This document shows positions 1 to 13,409 of a stretch of DNA of 64,000 bases, piece by piece (the stretch's first letter is position 1; each line of letters starts with the position of its first letter). Origin of the DNA: Neonectria sp. B-13 (lineage: Eukaryota > Ascomycota > Sordariomycetes > Hypocreales > Nectriaceae); contig NOKP01000004.1 of NCBI GenBank assembly GCA_002682825.1, forward strand, positions 1,733,607 to 1,797,606. The letters are read 5' to 3'. Below the pieces are notes generated by a model, which saw nothing but the letters and a program-made list of their open reading frames with translations, searched no databases and was not told the DNA's origin. A program made the position numbers and the translations under genes.

Positions 1-821
1 GTGAAGATCTTGATAGGCTTCAGGGTGGCGGCATCGTAGATGATGAGTTTGCGGTCCGCGCCGCCGGTGACGACGTATTTGCCATCCGGTGAAGCGGCAA
101 CAGCCAAGATGTGATCGGTATGTCTCTGGTAGTCCTTGTCCTGGGACTTAGTCGTGGTTCCCTTTAACCATGTTTCCAACTCGGGCTGTTTCCTCGGCGG
201 GGCTTGGGGCTTCTTGGGTTTTCGCTTCGTCGTCTGGGGATATTGATGTTGAGGCAGGTCTTGTGTCCTCCACTTTTGTACAATGAGATCTTTGGTTGTG
301 GTGTAGATGTAGGGTGCGCAGGCGGCGATAGATGTGACGGCGTTGGTGTTGCTGCGGAAAAAAGTGCGAGAGGCCTTGTTAAATGCCAATTCGGAGGTCA
401 ATTGGCGATATACCCGTCCTTTGGTCTCAGCAACGTCCTCTACAAGTCGTTCGGCGATCAGATCTCGGTCAATGTCGGCCGCATCGAATCCAGCTTCGTC
501 CACGTGCTCCTTAACGTTCTCGAGATAGCGCTCGGCGAGGCGCAATCTCCGCTCCGCGGCAGTCTCTTCCTCCTCCTCCTCAGACTCGTCGTCGTCTGCC
601 ACCTCGTTTGGGTCTGAGGCGCTGGCGTTGCTCTCATCATCCTCGGAGTCGCTGCCGGAGATGGACTCGTCTCGCTCGACTCGCTTCTTGGTGGGGCCGG
701 CGGTCTTTGAAGAGGGTTTGGCGGCGGATTTTGAGGCAGCAAGTCTCTTCTTGGGTGGTTCGGGAGCCTCAGGTCGCTTGCGCTTCTTCTGGGCGCCGGG
801 GACGGTGAAAAAAGACGACAT
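1..821 (-). CDS. RRP9: U3 snoRNP component Rrp9/U3-55K, N-terminal part (runs off the left edge)
   Basis: About 273 codons read without interruption on the minus strand from the ATG at 819-821 to the window edge; no intron is seen. The product opens MSSFFTVPGAQKKRKRPE, followed by several Lys/Arg clusters typical of nucleolar signals, then a long Asp/Glu/Ser-rich stretch (about residues 55-80), a helical charged segment (AERRLRLAERYLENVKEH), and the first WD40 blades (HTDHILAVAASPDGKYVVTG near residues 235-255). This order, basic plus acidic N-terminus then a beta-propeller beginning near residue 130-240, is that of Rrp9, the WD40 protein that binds box B/C of U3 snoRNA in the small-subunit processome and is needed for early 18S pre-rRNA cleavage. 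The rest of the propeller lies outside the window. It shares a short upstream region with PRE1. Confidence 0.85.
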   Translation of the reverse strand, partial: MSSFFTVPGAQKKRKRPEAPEPPKKRLAASKSAAKPSSKTAGPTKKRVERDESISGSDSEDDESNASASDPNEVADDDESEEEEEETAAERRLRLAERYLENVKEHVDEAGFDAADIDRDLIAERLVEDVAETKGRVYRQLTSELAFNKASRTFFRSNTNAVTSIAACAPYIYTTTKDLIVQKWRTQDLPQHQYPQTTKRKPKKPQAPPRKQPELETWLKGTTTKSQDKDYQRHTDHILAVAASPDGKYVVTGGADRKLIIYDAATLKPIKIF

Positions 822-1207
822 GTTGACGACGCCGTGAGGGTTGGCTGGCTGCTCTCACGACTTGATCGTCCCGCCGCTGGAGATAAATTTCTAGGCCGTC
901 TGAAAAAAAAGTTCAGTGACGGTGGGTCACGGAAAATCCAACAATGGTGCTTGGGCGGTGATGCAGCGAATGAGAGGCGGGCTTCTGGGTCCAGGTTTTT
1001 CCGGACCAGGCGGTAGAGGGCGGCACAATCCAGCAGCGGCGACAGAGCTCCCGGAGCCCGCTCGAGTCGACGCGCAGCGCTACAGCCTAACTGGAGCTTG
1101 CTTGGTTGCTGGACTTCAAGCAGGCTAACCACCGACAACGTCAAGACGACAACTCCTCCTTCTCCTCTACAACACTAACCGCCGCCGCAACTCACACAAT
1201 CGCCAAG
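822..1207. promoter_or_regulatory. Shared upstream region of the divergent RRP9 and PRE1 genes
   Basis: This 386-bp stretch separates the two divergent start codons, so it must hold both promoters and both 5' leaders. It includes an A-run at 903-910 and a pyrimidine- and CA-rich leader just before PRE1 (about 1140-1205). No specific factor site was identified with confidence. Pairing a ribosome-biogenesis gene with a proteasome gene would allow growth-linked co-expression, which is inference. Confidence 0.5.
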
Positions 1208-2055
1208 ATGTGAGCTTCTCCCGAGCTGCAGCTACGGCTGCAACTACGACGCAAAGCATCCGCTAACGTACCATGCGCAGGGAGGTATTGCTAGGAATCA
1301 CCGGAAAGGACTTCACCATCATCGCAGCTTCAAAGGCTGCGATGCGAGGCGCCACTATCCTCAAGGCCTCGGACGACAAGACCAGATCGCTCAACAAGCA
1401 CACCTTGATGGCGTTCTCCGGCGAGGCGGGTGACACAGGTACGTTTAGCATCGAAGTCTCGACTACGGCCAGCCCCCTCCGGACTGACGACTGACGTGCC
1501 CGCAGTGCAATTCGCCGAGTACATCCAACGAAATGCCCAACTCTATTCGATGCGCAACGAGTCCGACCTGTCGCCTTCTGGCCTGGCGCACTTTGTCCGC
1601 GGGGAGCTTGCCACGAGCTTGCGATCTCGCAAGCCCTACAACGTCAACCTCCTGATGGGCGGTGTTGACCCCATCACCGGCAAGCCGTCGCTCTACTGGC
1701 TGGACTACCTAGCAGCACTTGTCGATGTCCCCTACGCCGCGCATGGATACGCACAGTACGTTTTTCCTGGTCTCCAGATGGTTGGGAGCGGGGACCTAGC
1801 GAGGGGTGCCCTTTAATCGAAACCGGGACGAGAACTGACATGACGTCCCACAGATACTACTGCTTGTCGATTCTGGACAAGCACCACCACCCCGATATCA
1901 CACTCGGACAGGGAATTAAGCTCCTCAACATGTGCACGGATGAGCTGAAGAGGCGGTTACCGATCGACTTCAAGGGCATGGTAGTCAAGGCGGTCAAGGC
2001 CGACGGCATCATCGACATAGAGTTCGACGACGACAAGGTGGTGAAGTGCGCTTGA
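1208..2055 (+). CDS. PRE1: 20S proteasome subunit beta-4 (Pre1/PSMB2 type)
   Basis: Proposed exons are 1208-1209, 1281-1438, 1506-1755 and 1854-2055, giving 203 aa, the usual length for this subunit. The protein begins [12 protein letters not shown] and contains [20 protein letters not shown] and [20 protein letters not shown], the signature of beta-4, a structural (non-catalytic, no propeptide) subunit of the 20S core's inner ring. The first intron (1210-1280, GTGAGC...CAG, branch GCTAAC at 1262-1267) falls inside the initiation codon: AT from 1208-1209 joins G at 1281. The family starts M-[DE]-[IVY]-[IL]-[IL]-G-I, which this splice reproduces. An alternative ATG at 1273-1275 would give MRREVLLG. 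Introns 2 and 3 (1439-1505, 1756-1853) have clear GTACGT donors and keep the frame. Diverges from RRP9. Confidence 0.92.
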
Positions 2056-4379
2056 GGCGTCAGCGACGGATAGAGGCAACATGACTTGTACTATTAGATG
2101 GGTTGGAGACCAATGTTCGCAACGAAGTCGATGTCCTCGCAGGCAGTCAAATGAACAGCCACGTGATCAGTTGACTCTCAGTCCTTTTTCCTATCAAAAG
2201 AGGTGACGAGACTTCAAGGGAACCCTGACCACTTGAATCTTGTTCTCGTGCTGAGATCCTGCAGGGCGGCAGTCCCAAGCGCACTGTCTGAAACCACTAT
2301 CACCCGCGGGGCTTGGATTGACTATAGTTCGAGGAACTGCAGCCAGCCCAAAAGCCATGGATACCTAGAAAGTGAATGACATCCTATGAGAGATGAATCA
2401 TAACTTGAAGTTCGCTTTTAGTCTTGTTGATGGACACGGTCAACTGGGGTCATGTTGCCATGTCTTAGCGTGGGTTTGATTTCGTAGTTCCTGGGCCTGT
2501 CTAACTAGTAATGGAGAGTCCGTCACTATCAGTTTGAAAGCGGGTAATGCCGAAAATAGTGGCTTGGTTTTCGTAGGGCTCGCCGGAAGGCCAGACTCGC
2601 TGGACAGCGACAGACAACGTGCGCAAGGCTAATGTGTGCCCTCGAATACGACACTACTAGGTACTGTAGGACGAAAATATGGCTTCAGTTACAGTGGCCA
2701 ACAGCCAGCCAGCCAAGCACGGGTTGATAGGGACACTGTGCCCAGCTTTAAAGGCGATGTGCCCACTTTTCCTTTTTCGCCTGGGTAAGAATAGGTATCG
2801 AACATGTTTGCACTTGGGGTGGTTTGGCTTTTCAAATTGTCACGTTATCATTGGGTGCGCCTGAGATTCATGTGGTCTAGGTTCGAAAAGAGGTATCTTG
2901 GGCGTGCGTGTGAGTGAGTCGATTTGTGTGGGTGGTTTTGCGTAGGAAGGATGGAATACACGCGGCGTTGCTCGTGTCATGGGTTCATCGTGATGAGCGC
3001 CTGACACATGATGGGTGGCAGTCCAGTATCGGAAGGTAAGGCATGTCATCGCCGCATCGCATCGCATCGCATCGCATCGCATGCAAAAAGCGTTCTGCAG
3101 CTCCGGCCTCGGTGTCGTCGGGTGACGGAAGCTGGGTAAATCATTCCACCCGTTCGCTTCCAGCGCCTTCTAGACGGAGATGGAAGATCTGAAGTGGTGT
3201 TGTGGTGGCTCGTAACTTACTCGGTGGCACGCAAGTGCGAATACAAGAGCACGTACAATCCGTGGCTGACCGCAGGCCGGTATTCCTCATCTCGATACGT
3301 GTGCAAGTTCGCCCGCTTATCGGAGATTTCGTCATCAATCGAGTGCAATGCCGTGTTGAACGGTTGGACCTGGTCTTTGATCCCTGTAACTCCAGGGCAA
3401 GCGAAGCAAAGTCTCAAGGCTGCTGCGCGGTGAGGCGGCAGCAGCAAGAGCCTGAGACACATCTTGACACCGCGCCCGATCCCCTTCGCTAGAAGTTGTG
3501 TCGGCTACTGTGAAGAGACAAGTTGAAGTTAAAGTTGAGTGTCGTCCAGCGCTGGTCCCTGTCTCCAATCGTGGGTCGTAGTTGTCGTACAGTAGAGTAA
3601 GTACTTAGGTAGGTACTGGAATAGCACCCTGCGTCAGCGCTCGTGGTACTTGCCTCCCCCCTGGCATAGCAGTAGAGATCCTCTCTCAAACGCTTGCTTG
3701 CCTAAAATAGGCAGTAAAGGGGCCAGAGCTGCCTGCCAAAGTCGACAAACGAGCATCATTTCTCCGTCGAGTTTCTAGTACCTCTCGACTCTGAATTACT
3801 CTCCTCTTAAAGGGTCTCACTCCCTGTGTTTACCAACCTGCAAACACAATCTCAACCAACCCTTGCACAAACTAACCTCGACATAGACTTGCGGCCAGTG
3901 CAGATCTACTGATTACCTACCGCCCAGCACCGGTCCCAGGGAGGCCCCTTTCATCCCGGCAACTTTGCACGCGGTACCTTCCAAGTACCTGCCTGCCAGC
4001 ACCCTTGTTTCTGGTGCTGCACCACTGTACCCACGGCCGGTTGCCCTCCCACCAACCAACCCAAGCCATCGAGTCACCCACTATCGTCGTCATTCCTGTT
4101 GGGACCCTTACGACCGACTACCAAGCGAGAGGCAGTGGATGCCCAAAACCACGCTGGCCTTCAAGCCCAAAGGTGTGTTTCTTAGGTCTTCGTGCCTTCA
4201 GTGTCTCCCTCTGCTCTAAAGCCTGCGCCTTACTGCCCAGCCACATCAACACACAGTGCGGGATAACGGGCGGGCAATCCGCAAGCCTTTGCCGAATCGG
4301 CCCAAATCCGCTGGAAGCAGTGGAAGCCCACTGCATGTCCACTGGGCGCCCACCAGCGTCACTGGCTCTAGGCGGTGGC
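2056..4379. other. Intergenic region between PRE1 and DED1, no supported gene
   Basis: No reading frame here shows a recognisable family or a believable exon series on either strand. It holds a pentanucleotide repeat at 3054-3082 and TACCT/TAGGTA-type motifs near 3600-3620. The right end probably belongs to the DED1 promoter. Confidence 0.6.
3054..3082. repeat. (GCATC)n microsatellite
   Basis: Five perfect GCATC units plus a partial sixth. Non-coding context. Confidence 0.9.
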
Positions 4380-4959
4380 CAAAAGATACTTTGCAGTTAC
4401 CTCAGCCCAGTTCCACCCACTCACGGTCTCTCCTCCCCCTCCATTCCCTCCCATTCGCCTTCACCGCAGCAGGCGCGCCCCCCAAAAATTCTGACCCGGC
4501 AAAGAACGCGCTAGCCTCTTTCTGAGGCAACTCAAACCAATTTTTTCCCACTCTTCTGGGCCTCTTACTTCTGTCCCTTTTCTTCCTCCCACAACAACCC
4601 TCCTCTCCCTCATCCTCACCCTCACCCTCACAAACCCCCCATCTCCTCTCATCCTCGTCTTATCCCAAGACCTCTCGTCATTCCTTGGTCTTTTCTTTGA
4701 AGATTCTGCGTGTTCTTCGAAGGAAGCTGCAAGCACTGACTTTGTTTGTGCCCGAAAAGTTTTTGGAAGCGCCGGTCTTCCACTTCTTTCTCTTCCTGCC
4801 TTTTTTTCCTGTCTCTCTCGTCGGACAGGAATTCCTTCCATCACTCTCGCTGATTTTCGAGTGTGATTTTCATCGATCGACTTGATCGTCCTCGTGTCTT
4901 CACGACCCGATACCCCTTCCACCATCGACGCGAAACCCGAAATCTCGACCTCGTTCAAC
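4380..4959 (+). promoter_or_regulatory. Pyrimidine-rich promoter/leader of DED1
   Basis: This stretch is dominated by C/T runs (about 4420-4660 and 4770-4830) followed by a more mixed segment up to the ATG at 4960. Long CT-rich leaders are common at strongly expressed housekeeping genes in filamentous fungi. The transcription start cannot be fixed from sequence alone. Confidence 0.5.
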
Positions 4960-7227
<2,268 letters not shown>

Positions 7228-9018
7228 ACAACACATCCACCGAAGACAAAACACACCTGCGAGGTGTGTCTTGGATGCTGTCAGGCACACGCCGAGCAAC
7301 AGCACCACCAATATTTTCCTTGTCGACTGCTTTTCTTTGCTTTGATTACAACATTTTTCTGGACGCACGAATCTGAATTTGGACGACACGGCGGCATCAT
7401 GATCTGCGGAGACGCACGAATGCATCTTCTATGACTGGCACGAAACAGCATTCGGTCCCAGGGCATTCACGAAGCATGTGATAGATTGCGTTTCTTTTGA
7501 TTTCGGCACACTCCTCGCTTGATACCCTTAGACCGAGATTTGGGGAACTGGAAGACGTTGGCAGAACGTGGTGTTTAATGGATCTAGGTTCACTGGATCT
7601 GGACACGGCATCACGAGTATCATGTTTCTGCGGTCTACCTGGGGTTCCCCCAACCCCGAGGGCATTTTTCTCGCTTTCACGATAGAGGGTCGTGCTATCG
7701 CCGTGCAGACATAGACAAAAGTGGATTTCTCGGTTCTCTGGTCAACAATCGCCCGGCGGTCCCCCGCAGGAATGGGGACCGGTGGGAGGGCGATGAGCAA
7801 GGCTAGGAATACGGACGATGGCCAACAGAACGGTTTTCTCTGTTTTTTACACAATGCGGAGAGCACGAGCGCGGCCGCGCGACGCCACAGGTTATGGATT
7901 TTTGGTTTGGGCGGCACGGCATGGAACAAAAGGCTCTTGCTCTTAGCAGGAAATTGGAACATGGAAATTGAGGAAGGCTTGGACTTGGCCAAAAAGGGCA
8001 CCGAGTCGCGAGGCTTCTGACAAAGGGGACCATGGCATAAACAGGCCAGTGGTCATGGGCTCAGTTCCCGTGTTAGACAGATAACCAGACTGGACTGAGG
8101 AGTCCAAGAAAAAAACGCATTGCACTCTACAATTGTGTCCGTGATTATAACCTGTGAGATGTCTTTTAGCATTGTTGTAGTCGTAGTTACGTCTGTCCAA
8201 CGGGAGTGGCCGAGGCGGGGGCGGACCGTGCCAGCAGCTTGTCGATGGTGACATGGATGATAGCTGCGAGGTACCCAACAGGGCAAGGTTACCAGGGTGG
8301 GCAATGAAAGACTATGGGCAATGGATAGATCATTGTGTATCATGACTGTGGAAGGGACTTGAGGTCATTTGATGTGATATACCTTGGCCAAGTACCTTCT
8401 TTACCTTGCAGTCGAGCTTCCGAGTGTCGGGGACGTGGAAACATAAAGAAACATTCCGCGGAGGCTATGCCGGCGCTGATGCCGAGGACGGGACGGTTAA
8501 TGTCACTCATCACTGACGAACCGCGCAGTCATGTTAATAATTACTTGCACTATTCAGCATTCGTATTTACTCTTCACTGCTGCTTCTACTCGTTACAGGC
8601 ATTTACTTCCACGGCTAGGTACAGCAGGTTGCTTGGTATCGGAACTTCAGTGACGCTGCCTGCGCACGCTGCTATGCCAGCTCAGCCCCCCTCATAATCG
8701 CACCCGTGGGCTTCCCCACTCACCAGACTGCCGTGGCCTCTTGTCGTCGCGTTGCATCTCGGATCGGTGTTTCCCCCGCCCGACACTTCAAACCTCTCCC
8801 GACTCCGTATAATTGTTTTTTTCTTTCTTTTTCTTCTCTCGCACATGTACACCATCAGAGCGAGAGACGCCCACGCTTCTCCTCCTCTACTCCCCCCCGC
8901 GCAACGCATTCCGCCTTTTGTTCCCTCTCCATCCTCTCCTCTAATAAATCCCCCGCCACGCCGCCTGCGCCGACCCGATCGAAAGTGAGCCACGGCGACT
9001 AAGCCGACCAAGCCGGCC
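7228..9018. other. Intergenic region, DED1 3' region and upstream region of the next gene
   Basis: No supported gene on either strand; the apparent reading frames lack family features and splice structure. The last 250 bp (about 8770-9018) are CT-rich and probably form the leader of the gene starting at 9019. Confidence 0.6.
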
Positions 9019-10824
9019 ATGGGTCTCATCGACAGCCTCGACGCGAGCATCTCCAGCTTGGCCGACCAGTGGAATCCCTACTCGACCGGCCTTCTAACAC
9101 TGCTCCTCGTCCTCGTTTCCTACCGCGTCCTCTCCACCCGCGAGCCCGATGTCCATCCCATGCTCCTGGCCCGACAGTCCGTCCCGTCTCCCGTCCGAAA
9201 TGACGGCGAAAGCCCCGTCTACAGGTCCCAAGCCGCTCCCCACGGCATGCCCCTCAACGCCGGCCTCAACGTCAAGGATCCCAGTGCCTCCAAGTGGTCG
9301 CGCGGCCGCGATGGCGACTTGAGAGATGTCTGGCGCAAGGCCGTCCAGGGTGGCGACGACAGCGTCAAGGGAAAGCTCATGACCGTGTTGGGAACCCACA
9401 ACGTCGTTGACCACAAACTACGTACGATACAGCCCCAGGTCCCAAAGGCCAAGCTAACATGACACAGAGGACATCACCCGGCAAATCAACCTCATCGGAC
9501 AGCATATTGCGGACCAGGGCGGCATCCGCGTCGCCATCTACCTGCCCAACTCCATCGAGCTCCTGGTGACGCTCTTCGCTTGCAGCTTCTACTCGAACCT
9601 GACGACGGTGCTAATCCCATTCAATGTCTCTGATGACGAGCTCGTTTCTATGCTTCGCCGCTCCGCCGTCGACACCTTAATTACCGCCCCCGGCGCATTC
9701 CCCTTCGATGCCGTCATCAAGGCCTACCCATCGCTACGCCAGCTCATCTGGGTTACCGACGAAGGCAGCAACCACATGGACTGGAACGAGGTTCCCGAGG
9801 GCACCGGCAGCAGCATCAACGTCGCTACCTGGCAAGATATCCTGAGGGACGCCCCTGTTGAGGCTGGTATTGAACTGCCCACCGCCGACCCTGAGCGCTC
9901 CCCCATGGACGTTGTGACCTTTTGGCAGAACAAACCCGGTCAGATGGAGGAGATGGTGCGCTTCAGCCAGGCGAACTTGGTCTCGGCGATTTCCGCACAG
10001 CTTGCTGCCATTCCCACCAAGGAGCGCATTAACCCGTCTGACCTGTTCCTTGCTGCCGACTCGCTTGCCAACATGCACACTCTGATTCTGACCCTGGCCG
10101 CAATATACTCAAACGCTTCGGTAGCGCTGACCTCGGTTGCTGGCAAGTCGCCAGATCTGGCCCTCGCAACTCAAGGGGTTGCCCCGACCATCGTCGTCGC
10201 CAGCCCGCAAACGCTCCTAGCGTCGCACGCGGAATCGACATCCAAGCTAAGCTCGCCCCTGGCCAAGGCCTCACATGCACTCTCAACGCGCTCCCTGACA
10301 CAGGAGGGCATCCTGTCGGCCTCGAACCCTCTATCTGCATTTGCCTCCAGCGCATGCCCCACCATTGGCACGACCCCAGGCAAGCTTCGCCTCGTCTACA
10401 CCGCTGAGCGTGCAGGTGCCGATACTCCTCATCTTTCGGACAGCGTTCTCTCGGATCTCCGCATCTTTACGGGTGCGAGGATCGTGTACGCGCTGACAGC
10501 GGCCAAGGTTGCCGGAGCCATCAGCCAGACTGCATTTTACGACTACCGGCTTTGCGAGGATGGCACGGGTCACTTTGGCTCGCCCCTGACCAGCGTAGAG
10601 GTGTTCCTGAAGGACTCGGGACTGCACCGGACCACGGATGACAAGATTGAAGGAAAGGTAAGTCTTACGAAGCGGCTGAGGCTAAGGCGTGGTGCGCGAG
10701 ACAGAAGATATAATACTGACTGGTGGCATAGATCGTTGTAAAGGGACCCTGCGTTGCGGGAGGAGAAGCCAACATCGGGGTGGACGGAAGGATTCGTGAC
10801 GACAACACGCTGGCTTATGCTTGA
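9019..10824 (+). CDS. Membrane-anchored acyl-CoA-synthetase-like protein, probably catalytically dead
   Basis: Exons 9019-9421, 9468-10657 and 10732-10824 give 561 aa. Introns of 46 nt (branch GCTAAC at 9453-9458) and 74 nt (GTAAGT donor) preserve frame. Residues about 20-37 form a hydrophobic helix (STGLLTLLLVLVSYRVL), matching the N-terminal anchor of ER/lipid-droplet long-chain acyl-CoA synthetases. The middle aligns by eye with the AMP-binding fold: GIRVAIYLPNSIELLVTLFA, then DVVTFWQNKPGQ at the place where the family has its Thr/Ser/Gly-rich ATP loop, and SQANLVSAISAQLAAIP after it. The loop residues (TSGTTGxPKG) are absent, the YGxTE motif is replaced by YALTAAKVAG, and the protein stops before the GW.TGD motif and the C-terminal domain with the catalytic lysine. 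I infer a non-enzymatic, perhaps regulatory or lipid-binding, relative. The frame is clean, so it does not look like a pseudogene. Confidence 0.75.
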
Positions 10825-13409
10825 AGACACAATACATACATACCCCTGAAGGCCGTAGGCATGATGATAGATGTGTGCGGGGACGGGAATTACTGATGAA
10901 TTTGCTTGGTGAATCATGAATTGGACATGTCATTTGAATTATGCCGGTTGTTGCTTGTTTTCGCCTTCGTTGTAAATGTCGTGTGAATGAGTTCGGCCTG
11001 CAGGGCTTGTTCGGCGAGCCACCGAGATGGCTTAGACCATGTGAAAGGCTGAAGCTGTCGGCTGAATGTGACTTACGCCATAAACGTGGTTGACAGCTGC
11101 ATGAAACGCGACGGTGTAAACTTTGAGTCTGAGAATGACGTGGTTGAGGGTTTGGAGGGAAGAATGATATCCAGACCAAGCTCAAGTTAAAACAGGGCCT
11201 AGACCAGAGGAACAGTTTGTGGTCACATGCCCCCAACGGCCACTACAAAACCAGCTAATACTAAAGTCTCTCCATTCCCATCAATCGAACAGGTCGACGG
11301 TCACGCGACCAAAGTTGACGGTGGTTTGACGTGCCGAATATGTACGTCAGCTACCCTACAGCCCGCTGAAGAAAACAAAAACAAAAAAACACCGGTACCA
11401 CACGGCCGACCCCTGAATACTTGTTGAACGGAGGCAGCCACTTCCGGGGTACAGTAACCCTGTCCGCTCTCCGATGCAAAAGGGAACTTGTGTGGACTGG
11501 GGGACCATGCTTTTGGGGCCCTGGGGGGGACGGGATGCTCGGATGGAGATTTACGACAGCGTTTAGGTGCAAGGTGCAGTAGGTGTGGGTGCAAGTGCGG
11601 CTCAGTTTCGGCTCCGGTCACGAGGTTCGAGCTGGGGGGGGGGAGATGGTGTTGCAATTCTCCCGGCAAGGTGAATCACGACTAGTTTCACTCTGGGAAC
11701 AAGAGTCAGTCAGGGCAGCGGAGTGGGATTTGTCTCGGGAGTAGCAATTTATGTGCACACTAGGCATGATTCATGTGCAGTATGTTCACTACTGGAGGTC
11801 GCTGTACGAATCATGTGAGGGTGTAATGTGTGTACCTACAGACAGTACAGTACAGTGCAGTACATACCCACGTGGAGTGGGCTGGGATGGTGAGTGCAAA
11901 TCCGGCAGCGCTAACCCTGGGTAGGATGTGGCCGGCGGTTTGCCTCGCCTTGGTGATTGTTGGGGACAGAGGCAGAGGCAGAGAGAGACAGAGGCAGAGA
12001 GGAGGGAAGGGAAGGGGAGTGACGAAGATGTCCAATGCTCGAATGAGAGATGGAGAGAGAGAGAGAGTGAGAGAGAGTGTGTGTGTGTGCGTGTGTGTGC
12101 GTGAGAAGCAGGACAGACCCTTTCAGCCCAGCCCAATAAGTTATTAGAGGTCTACGAATACGTACAGTGAGCCCCTGTCCCCCCCATGCCCTGTCCCTGC
12201 CTGTCGCCTGTTTGGGCTGGCCCCAGCTCCCAATTCAGCGGGAGCGCGTGGCCAGTCCCGGGGTATGATTTGAATGATTTGACGCCCCTCCCCTGGCTGG
12301 TGTCACCAGGATCGAGGGGTATCCAGGGGCCCGGGCAAGCAGCAGAAGCAAAGAAGGTGTGTGCGTGCCGTTGTGACGTGATGGGAAAGTCAAAAAGAAT
12401 CGAGCCACGAGCGAACGAACAACGAGGGCGCGCGGATCCGACGAGCGAGCCGATGGATCTTCAGCCTCGCTCTGCTGTGATGCCATGTACGCACATCAGA
12501 GTATGGATGCAGACTAGAGCCGGAGTCCAGACTGTGATTGATTGTGGTTAATTTCACCTCTAGCGTTGGGAGCGGGCTCAGTTATTTGCCTTGGGGCTGG
12601 CTGGTGGTAAGGGCATGGAACACCACGTACTGGGCAGTCTATAATAGGAGTCAGTAGACTACGTAGACTACAGTACAGTCGGTGGTGGGAGGTAGTAGGT
12701 AGGAAGGTAGGCAGGTATAGGGCGCCCGCACCGCTGGGACCAGCCAGGCTGGAGGACCACCCGAGTAATGGATGGAGTGGAGGAAAGGGACAAAGCAGAG
12801 CAGACGGGACGGAAAAGGGGATGGATGGGGATGGACGGACGGAGGGTCAGCGCCGGGACTTCTCCATGGTCTTGTTCTTCTCCTCCCCGTTTTCTACTGT
12901 ACACCTCAGGCTCACACACTCATACACAACAAGACATCTATTCCATACTACAGTATCCTCATCCAGCATCATTTCCAGCAATAGGGGACCTAACCTACCT
13001 AACCTACTTACTTACCTACTTACCTACCACGGTACCTGCCTCCCTAGTCGGTGCCACTTGGAACCCACCCACTTCAACTTCGGACCCCGGCACAACTACA
13101 ACACACCACCACCTCCCACTTCCCACTGTCTCCGGGCACTCGGTAGCAGCCTCCACTCGAACAAACACTCACAACCACGACAGACTGCAACAACGCATGC
13201 AATTTCTCCCAATCAACATGACCCATCCCTAGAGAGAGACCGAGAGAGCGTCCCTTTCTCTTCAACCACTCCCGGACGGACTCGCTCCTCCCCGTGCCGC
13301 TCTCTGCGTTGCGCCCATGCCCACGCTTTCGCCTCCTCCCACGCTCCCACCTCCCCCGTCTTCCGTCCGTCCTCAAAAACCCCAATTCCTCCCCCCGAGG
13401 GACAAGGAA
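10825..13409. other. Intergenic region with microsatellites; upstream region of the HET gene
   Basis: No supported gene. It contains a G-run near 11634-11644, GA and GT repeats at 11969-12103 and TACC/TTAC repeats at about 12990-13030. The last 400 bp are CT-rich and are probably the HET gene leader. Confidence 0.6.
11969..12103. repeat. GA-rich and (GT)n compound microsatellite
   Basis: An interrupted GGCAGA/GAGA tract is followed by GA dinucleotides (about 12052-12077) and GT dinucleotides (about 12077-12101). Confidence 0.85.

Noticed and set aside
1273..1494. Start of PRE1 at the ATG at 1273
   Set aside because: It gives MRREVLL, off-family by two residues, and ignores a strong branch site and acceptor immediately before the conserved start.
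12052..12103. Regularly spaced repeats as a CRISPR-like array
   Set aside because: They are dinucleotide microsatellites without spacers; eukaryotic context.
13317..13409. 31-residue N-terminal extension of the HET protein
   Set aside because: The extension is Pro-rich from a CT-rich leader, and its ATG has a poor context; the ATG at 13410 is better placed. It cannot be fully excluded.
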